Assembly (NCBI GenBank): GCA_025965815.1
Contig: JAOPWF010000031.1
Location: 1-19,781 of the forward strand
Direction: 5' to 3'
Origin: Mycobacterium sp.
GTDB lineage: Bacteria; Actinomycetota; Actinomycetes; Mycobacteriales; Mycobacteriaceae
Length of the DNA: 19,781 bases
The position numbers and the translations under genes are program-made. The first letter of the stretch is position 1; each line of letters opens with the position of its first letter. The notes beneath the pieces were generated by a model. It worked only from the letters and a program-made list of their open reading frames with translations. It did not search any database and was not told where the DNA came from. Of this stretch, positions 15,801 through 19,781 are shown one piece after another.

Positions 15801-17789
15801 AACTTCAGTGCGGTGCCACTGAAGTTTCTCGGCGATGGTGTCCTCGTCCGGAATCTGAACGGAGATGGGCCAGGCCTGATCCAGCGATGAGATCGTGCGC
15901 GTCGCGTCGGCCCAGTCGATGAAGGCCGCTAGCTGCTCTGTTGTGACGGCTGGGACACCGTTCACCTTCACGTTGGCGAAGAAGGGCGCAGCGAGCTTCA
16001 CCGTTTTGGAGGTGAACGCACCGACCTTCGGCGTGCCGTCGGGAAGCGTCTTGATCTTGTCGCCCGACTGGACATGCGTGATCAATGACTTCGCCACTTG
16101 TTGGTGAACGCCGAGGTCGCCCTCAGCGACGACGACTCTTGTCGCGTGCCCCAATCGCTCGACGAGCGCGTCAACTGTGTCGGCGAGATTCTTGACTTGT
16201 GCGGACCGTGCCAACCAGGTTTGGTGTCGACCGCTGCGAACGTCGCGCAGGGCCTCGTTCATCCACGTTTCCTCGCGCCGCTCCAGAGCTACAGCGCGTT
16301 CCGCGAGGTCGGAAACTCTTGATCGAAGTTCGTCGCGAACCTCGGTGGGTAATGAGCGAACGAACCCGAAGGAGTCGTGCGTCAGGAGACTTTCGTATTT
16401 GTGTTTGTTTGCGAGAGCAGTCTTCTCGGCGGTCGCGAGGTTCGCCAAGTCGGCGGGTGACGGCAGAGTAGCCAAGTCAGCCAGTCGTCCGGTTGCCTCA
16501 GCCTCATGGGTGATCAAGTCGTGGCTCAAGAGCGCGTTGCGCCACGCGACGATTTCGTCGGCTGAGATCATGTGCTCCGTTGGAGCGGACTTGATACCGA
16601 AATCACGGATCCATTCGAACTTCGGCTCGTCCTGCAGGTGGCGATATGCGATCGCGGCCAGGGTGCCTTGCGCAGGCCCGTCGTCCCTGGGTTCTACTTC
16701 TTGCTGACGGATCGCGAGCAACCGGCCCTGGGCCTCGGCCCGTTGTCGACGCAGTTGTTCCAGCTTGGTCAGATGCTGATCGATGGACGCTTGGGATTCG
16801 GAAGGCTCGAACTCGTCCGCACGCCTGGAGATATTCTCAACGGCCGTGCGGAGTTCGGCCATGTCCGAACGAGATTGGCCAATCACTGAGACCGCGAGCG
16901 ACTGAATCTCACGAGGAAGCTTGCCTCGAACCTCGCGCAGCGCTCGGTCAGTGTGTGCCGTAATCAGGACGCGTTTTCCCTGCGCTAGCAGGTGTGACAC
17001 TAATGCGGCGGCCGTGTGCGTCTTTCCCGTGCCAGGTGGACCTTGGACAACAGTTTGGGCAGTGCTGTCGGCCCGCTCGATGATTCGGCGCTGTGCATCA
17101 TTTACGGGGAGTGGCAGAAAGTCTTCGTCATCGATCCTGACGACCGCCCCAGGCGTAGTGCTCGGTTCCGATTCTGGCTGACGGTCCGGATCGATCAACG
17201 GCATTACGCCGCTAGGGATCTCGCCCGAGAGCTGGATCTGCGTCACGATGTCTTGATAGATCTGCACCAGACCGCGGTTGGTGCGACGCCGCAAGATGAT
17301 CGCCGGGGCGAACGAGCCCTTGGGGCTAGTGCCAGTCGGGGGTGCAACCTCGTCGTCATACTCCGCGTCGGGATCAAGGCGATGGATCAGACGTCGGCAG
17401 ATGTCGCCGATCGCCGACTCGTCGAGAAGGTGCCCGTCGTACTCACCAGCCATCTGCCTGATCTCATCGACCTTGGCTGGGCTGGAGATGAGGGCCGGGT
17501 CGAGCATGTCGAGCTCGATTGAGACCGCCTCGGGCGAGGATCCCCGCGCGACGGTCAAGGTTCCGGAACTCTCGTCGAATTCGATCGAGATGGGTGACGT
17601 CGCGACGTGCCGCAAGACCTGATCATGTTCGTCAGGTCGCCAGGACAGGCAGCCAACGCCTACAACGAGCTCGAATTCCTCGCTGTGGTCTGTTGAATTG
17701 AGGTGTATCTCAAACAGTTCCTTGTAGATGTCCCGCACTGCGGCATCTCGACGCTCGCTTCTGCCCACGCCCGCCAGTCGGCCATCCAT
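12870..17789 (-). CDS. SF1 (Upf1/DNA2-like) helicase with C-terminal Vsr/MTES_1575-like nuclease, main part
   Basis: This 1639-aa frame holds an AAA_11/AAA_12-type SF1 helicase split by a long helical insert. Motif I GPPGTGKT is at 250-257, preceded by NDAQRRIIE. A coiled-coil-rich region runs from about 300 to 900. Walker B VDEASQ has its aspartate at 939, then GDDKQVSPS. The last helicase motif, NVAASRAK, is at 1173-1180. A Vsr/MTES_1575-like PD-(D/E)XK nuclease follows: FEQR (1240-1243), Asp1267 in YNIDLVIIG, and Glu1280/Asp1282 in AVECDGDFWHGP. A very acidic linker (about 1340-1480) leads to a winged-helix-like tail (about 1490-1560). The N-terminus is cut by a frameshift near 17757: the first ~11 residues of this frame are shadow sequence and the true N-terminal ~186 residues are in the next frame. 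If restored the protein would be about 1815 aa. It is the first gene of the helicase/nuclease operon. Defence by attacking foreign DNA is inferred. Confidence 0.85.
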   Translation of the reverse strand: MDGRLAGVGRSERRDAAVRDIYKELFEIHLNSTDHSEEFELVVGVGCLSWRPDEHDQVLRHVATSPISIEFDESSGTLTVARGSSPEAVSIELDMLDPALISSPAKVDEIRQMAGEYDGHLLDESAIGDICRRLIHRLDPDAEYDDEVAPPTGTSPKGSFAPAIILRRRTNRGLVQIYQDIVTQIQLSGEIPSGVMPLIDPDRQPESEPSTTPGAVVRIDDEDFLPLPVNDAQRRIIERADSTAQTVVQGPPGTGKTHTAAALVSHLLAQGKRVLITAHTDRALREVRGKLPREIQSLAVSVIGQSRSDMAELRTAVENISRRADEFEPSESQASIDQHLTKLEQLRRQRAEAQGRLLAIRQQEVEPRDDGPAQGTLAAIAYRHLQDEPKFEWIRDFGIKSAPTEHMISADEIVAWRNALLSHDLITHEAEATGRLADLATLPSPADLANLATAEKTALANKHKYESLLTHDSFGFVRSLPTEVRDELRSRVSDLAERAVALERREETWMNEALRDVRSGRHQTWLARSAQVKNLADTVDALVERLGHATRVVVAEGDLGVHQQVAKSLITHVQSGDKIKTLPDGTPKVGAFTSKTVKLAAPFFANVKVNGVPAVTTEQLAAFIDWADATRTISSLDQAWPISVQIPDEDTIAEKLQWHRTEVAQLDKVLELGDQLERERAWFHANKLPIPDWNNLDDIRRYATLVEAAGAADNAATASSPLDSLTSYLRAEVQWADAPAATRMLLAAVEDRDLDAYVSAHNRLVHLHQVARAVSDRNRVRTELDRIAPRLAEAIAADPAAPNWDHRLPSFDDAWRWQETGSWILEQDSEDSNVLKTQLNAIERQIRSEVEHLAAERSWGHAVAPGRLTGSARANLTQYAQLVASLGKGTGKYAARQRVEIAEAMDRCRPSVPVWIMPIYRIAEQVRVHPNLYDVVIVDEASQAGLEAAFLQYLAPKIVVIGDDKQVSPSAVGVDQQQLHDLANQYLATDTYKASWQNPKRSYFDEAAMRFGGRITLTEHRRCVPEIIGFSNRIAYEPEGIRLIPVRQFGAERLEPIKVVHLADGYEGTNRTNPVEADAIVDQIRKCMAEPQYDGATFGVISLLGKEQAKLIEHKLLDAVAPEEWSARELRCGDASDFQGSERDVMFLSMVKAQDPSRRISALTATQYVQRFNVAASRAKDQMWVYHSVSKADLTNAEDMRFQLLDYCYGVANRTHGDVEGSVGGVVPEDLRVPPFDSLFEQRMFNRILDRGYTVVPQYPAIGYNIDLVIIGAKGRLAVECDGDFWHGPAEFEADLARQRELERCGWEFFRVRESVFYADMPGTLRKLWETLDELDIRTADWIDPSFIDDETADDEDDIEESVVEDLLSEVDDTEPEWDRPPTDLEPPAAPVSPVAEQASTSKVGRHRADEPNDAVSDKLENVDAARLLVGGRHGVDVQDVDVDQLEHLNADAPVLESVSTPTAAELQPYSMFDEPLAALGDGGIGAVTANIVRIVAAEGPILGDRLQQAYVKASGGQKVGKGIARVLNQAITSAERRGQIVSDNPLNESGVKPKTFRLPSQPQVIPRELGPRSLNLVPPAELAHHLADLAAGQGVRTREELFRAVLDRLGLQRLTENANAVLTRASELVPAEESGPTS

Positions 17790-18316
17790 AGCTCGAACGC
17801 AGGTGCTAGCCCTGGGACGTCGGTGGCCTCTTGCCGCCGAGCGTCCGCCGGCTCATCACCAAAGGTACCAATCTCGCCATCGGCAGTTAGGGCAGGGCCA
17901 CTGACGTAGATCGCATCGCGCAGCGAGGGCTCGTGATCGAAGTCCCCGATCGGCCCGTCCACCCAGGGCACCAATTGCTCCGGCAACGGAGGCGGGTCGA
18001 GTTTGGACACCCTGTCAACGGCGAGGAGCGGCGCATCTAGTTCGAGTTCGGCGACGCGGTGCGCGGAATGCACACTGGGATGGTCGGGGAGATCGCCGAA
18101 CCACATGACCTTCTCGAACTTGTCGATCGTCCTGATCGGCTTGACGAGCAACTGCTGGGCGCGCCCTAGAAAGGTAAAGAGGTTGACGGCCTTGCGTACC
18201 AAGCCGGCATGCTCAGAATCCAGGTCGACTGCAACCATGTTCGTCCCATCAATTCTCTCTAGACCCGAAGACAACCGCGTGATCGTAACTGACCCCTCCG
18301 TCAAGTCGGCCACCAA
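17757..18316 (-). pseudogene. N-terminal part of the SF1 helicase, separated by a frameshift
   Basis: The frame starting at 18316 (TTG; a GTG at 18313 and an ATG at 18238 are alternatives) encodes a coherent protein: MVAVDLDSEHAGLVRKAVNL, TIDKFEKVMWFGDLPDHPS, LPEQLVPWVDGPIGDF and then ELWMADWRAWAEA. At about 17757 sense passes to the other frame, which continues ERRDAAVRDIYKELFEIHL; the original frame degenerates and stops at 17660. One missing base between gaagc and gagcgt would rejoin them as WAEAERRD. N-terminal domains of this kind, with a short beta-rich region and a conserved W-rich helix before AAA_11, precede many large SF1 helicase-nuclease proteins. Whether this is a true mutation, a phase-variable state or a sequence error cannot be decided here. 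Confidence 0.8.
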
Positions 18317-18564
18317 CTAGGAACGTCGGCTAAGCAGTGGCCAGCCATAGCCCAGCTAGGTCGTCTTGCATCGAGGGGTGAACCCGGCCACGAACTCGGC
18401 AGCCGGCCTCAGCAGTGCAAAATCAAAGATCGGCGGCGGTCGTCATCACTACTCGAAGTAGTCCTCATCCATCTCCACGACGGTGAACACTTGACGCGGC
18501 TGCACTCCCACGCCGGAGCAATGATCAGAACCTGTGGACGGTTCTCGGCGAGGCGGCGTGAAAT

Positions 18565-18648
18565 GGGCGCACCTTCCCGAGGATGATCTGAAATTCCATC
18601 AGCTCTGATCAGGACCGGCGTTGGCGCGCTGGTTGGGAAGGTACGCCC
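18565..18648. repeat. Inverted repeat overlapping the transposase ribosome-binding site
   Basis: Positions 18565-18578 (GGGCGCACCTTCCC) and 18635-18648 (GGGAAGGTACGCCC) are inverted copies matching at 13 of 14 bases, with 56 nt between. With one gap the similarity extends outward over GTGA/TCAC. The right arm contains the Shine-Dalgarno sequence and abuts the ATG, so in RNA the hairpin would hide the start of transposase translation. Confidence 0.55.
18635..18641 (+). promoter_or_regulatory. Ribosome-binding site of the transposase
   Basis: GGGAAGG ends 7 nt before the ATG at 18649 and decides that start. It lies within the right arm of the inverted repeat 18565-18648. Confidence 0.6.
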
Positions 18649-19781
18649 ATGCTCACGGTAGTTCACGATTCCGGATCGTCCAACGAGGACGCGGGTGCGT
18701 CACGGTCGTTGCTCGATGAGATCGTCCGCGACGGCGCCCGGCAGATGCTCGCGGCGGCGTTGGCCGCCGAGGTCGCTGCCTATGTCGACCAGTTCAGTGA
18801 TCAGGTCGACGAGGACGGCCGGCGTCTGGTGGTGCGCAACGGCCATCACCACCAGCGCGACGTGCTGACCGCCGCGGGGGCGGTCAGCGTTCGGGCGCCG
18901 CGGGTCAACGACCGCCGTGTCGACCCCGATACCGGGGAGCGCCAACGGTTCTCCTCGGCGATCCTGCCCGCGTGGGCGCGTAAATCGCCGCAGATGACCG
19001 AGGTGCTGCCGCTGCTGTACCTGCACGGGCTCTCGACCGGCGACTTCGGTGCCGCGCTGGAGCAGTTCCTGGGTTCGGGGGCGGGGCTGTCGGCGGCCTC
19101 GATCACCCGGCTGACCGCCCAGTGGCAAGACGAAGCGAAGGGCTTCGGGGAGCGGGATCTCTCGGGCACCGACTTCGTCTACTTGTGGGTCGACGGCATC
19201 CACCTCAAGGTTCGCCTCGACCAGGAAAAGCTGTGCCTGCTGGTGATGATCGGCGTCCGCGCTGATGGCCGCAAGGAACTCGTCGCCCTGGCCGACGGGT
19301 ACCGCGAGTCGACCGAGTCATGGGCGGACCTGCTGCGGTCCTGCCGACGCCGCGGGATGACCGCGCCGGTGCTGGCGGTCGGCGACGGGGCGCTGGGCTT
19401 CTGGAAAGCACTACGCGAGGTATTCCCGAACACCCGGGAGCGGCGCTGCTGGTTCCATGTGCAGGCCAATGTCCTTGCTGCTCTGCCGAAATCGGCGCAT
19501 CCGGGCGCGTTGGCGGCGCTCAAGGAGATCTACAACGCCGAAGATATTGACAAGGCGCAGGTCGCGATCAAAGCCTTCGAGATCGACTACGGCGCCAAGT
19601 ACCCCAAAGCCGTCGCCAAGATCGTCGACAACGCCGACGTGCTCCTGGAGTTCTACAAGTACCCCGCCGAGCACTGGGTCCACCTCAGAACGACCAACCC
19701 CATTGAATCGACTTTCGCGACCGTGCGTTTGCGGACCAAGGTCACCAAGGGCCCTGGATCACGGGCGGCAGGAATTGCCAT
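18649..19781 (+). CDS. IS256-family transposase, 3' end outside the window
   Basis: The frame from the ATG at 18649 stays open to the window end (377 codons), so the C-terminus (usually ending at about 410-430 aa) is missing from view. IS256-family features are clear: an N-terminal LLDEIVRDGARQMLAAALAA helix region, RNGHHHQRDVLTAAGAVSVR, then the DDE triad. Asp182 is in LWVDGIHLKV, Asp246 in AVGDGALGFWKAL followed by RRCWFHVQANVL, and Glu353 in TTNPIESTFATVR. The spacing agrees with the family, and all three catalytic residues are present with no frame break, so the element may be active. It cuts and pastes or copies its own DNA through a circular intermediate. It lies just upstream of, and divergent from, the helicase operon. 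Confidence 0.95.
   Translation, partial: MLTVVHDSGSSNEDAGASRSLLDEIVRDGARQMLAAALAAEVAAYVDQFSDQVDEDGRRLVVRNGHHHQRDVLTAAGAVSVRAPRVNDRRVDPDTGERQRFSSAILPAWARKSPQMTEVLPLLYLHGLSTGDFGAALEQFLGSGAGLSAASITRLTAQWQDEAKGFGERDLSGTDFVYLWVDGIHLKVRLDQEKLCLLVMIGVRADGRKELVALADGYRESTESWADLLRSCRRRGMTAPVLAVGDGALGFWKALREVFPNTRERRCWFHVQANVLAALPKSAHPGALAALKEIYNAEDIDKAQVAIKAFEIDYGAKYPKAVAKIVDNADVLLEFYKYPAEHWVHLRTTNPIESTFATVRLRTKVTKGPGSRAAGIA

Larger units (their letters stand above)
18317..18648. other. Intergenic region between helicase operon and IS256-type transposase
   Basis: No convincing gene is present. The promoter of the minus-strand helicase operon must lie in its left part, but I cannot pick a clear -10. 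On the minus strand a short frame ending near 18452 reads VQPRQVFTVVEMDEDYFE, which looks like the C-terminus of a lost gene. The right part holds the left end of the insertion sequence, including an imperfect inverted repeat and the transposase ribosome-binding site. The exact IS boundary and target duplication cannot be set without the right end. Confidence 0.4.
18565..19781 (+). mobile_element. IS256-family insertion sequence, partial (right end beyond window)
   Basis: The transposase and the inverted repeat before it define the left part of an IS256-type element. The left boundary is a guess tied to the inverted repeat; the true terminal repeat may lie elsewhere between about 18400 and 18630. 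The right terminal repeat and any 8-9 bp target duplication are outside the window. Confidence 0.6.

Noticed and set aside
8262..18648. CRISPR array or tandem repeats
   Set aside because: I saw no regularly spaced repeat units; only isolated short repeats are present.
18409..18666. 85-codon minus-strand frame overlapping the transposase start
   Set aside because: It begins inside the transposase gene, has no ribosome-binding site and shows no domain; only a short tail in another frame looks protein-like.
1..19781. tRNA or rRNA genes that could serve as an island attachment site
   Set aside because: No tRNA-like cloverleaf arms or CCA-type ends were noticed beside the operon on either side; a dedicated tRNA scan was not possible.

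Overview
The window looks like a chromosomal segment of a high-GC actinobacterium, most likely a mycobacterium (Mycobacterium/Mycolicibacterium type). The evidence is strong G/C at third codon positions, GTG and TTG starts, a DUF3556 membrane protein next to a fatty-acyl-CoA ligase with a divergent PucR-type regulator, a VapBC module, and an IS256-type transposase. The assignment rests on gene content and composition only.

Layout. (1) 28-2187, minus strand: a compact toxin-antitoxin-like cluster. A 73-aa ribbon-helix-helix VapB overlaps a 127-aa PIN-domain VapC by ATGA. VapC in turn overlaps by ATGA the start of a decayed AbiEii-type nucleotidyltransferase gene, which is followed by an intact protein of unknown function. 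The vapB promoter carries three TGCTAGCA-like boxes spaced exactly 11 bp apart. (2) 2428-7415: a lipid-metabolism locus. A fatty-acyl-CoA ligase, a DUF3556 polytopic membrane protein and a phytoene-desaturase-like FAD oxidoreductase form a tightly packed minus-strand operon. The oxidoreductase has lost most of its interior. A PucR-family regulator is divergently transcribed from the other side and ends in a stem-loop. (3) 7399-8260: a degraded stretch with a frameshifted, 3'-truncated FAD monooxygenase. (4) 8342-18316, minus strand: a large accessory operon rich in helicases and nucleases. In transcription order it has a giant SF1 helicase with a C-terminal Vsr/MTES_1575-like nuclease, an HKD/phospholipase-D-like + SF2 helicase + DUF3427 protein, a NucS-like PD-(D/E)XK nuclease, and a small conserved-looking protein. 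(5) 18317-19781: a short non-coding stretch, then an IS256-family transposase running off the window end.

The most interesting object is the operon in (4). Two different helicase motors and three distinct nuclease active sites lie in one transcription unit, between a truncated metabolic gene and an insertion sequence. That is the architecture expected of an anti-phage or anti-plasmid system. The resemblance to known helicase/PLD defence systems is inference. Two of its genes carry apparent single frameshifts: the SF1 helicase near its N-terminus (about 17757) and the last small gene (about 8453). The copy may therefore be inactive, phase-variable or affected by sequence errors.

Pseudogenes are common here: AbiEii-like, FAD oxidoreductase, FAD monooxygenase, the helicase N-terminus and the small gene. 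Genes of about 1.1-4.9 kb beside them remain fully open, so the decay looks concentrated in accessory or dispensable genes rather than being uniform sequence error.
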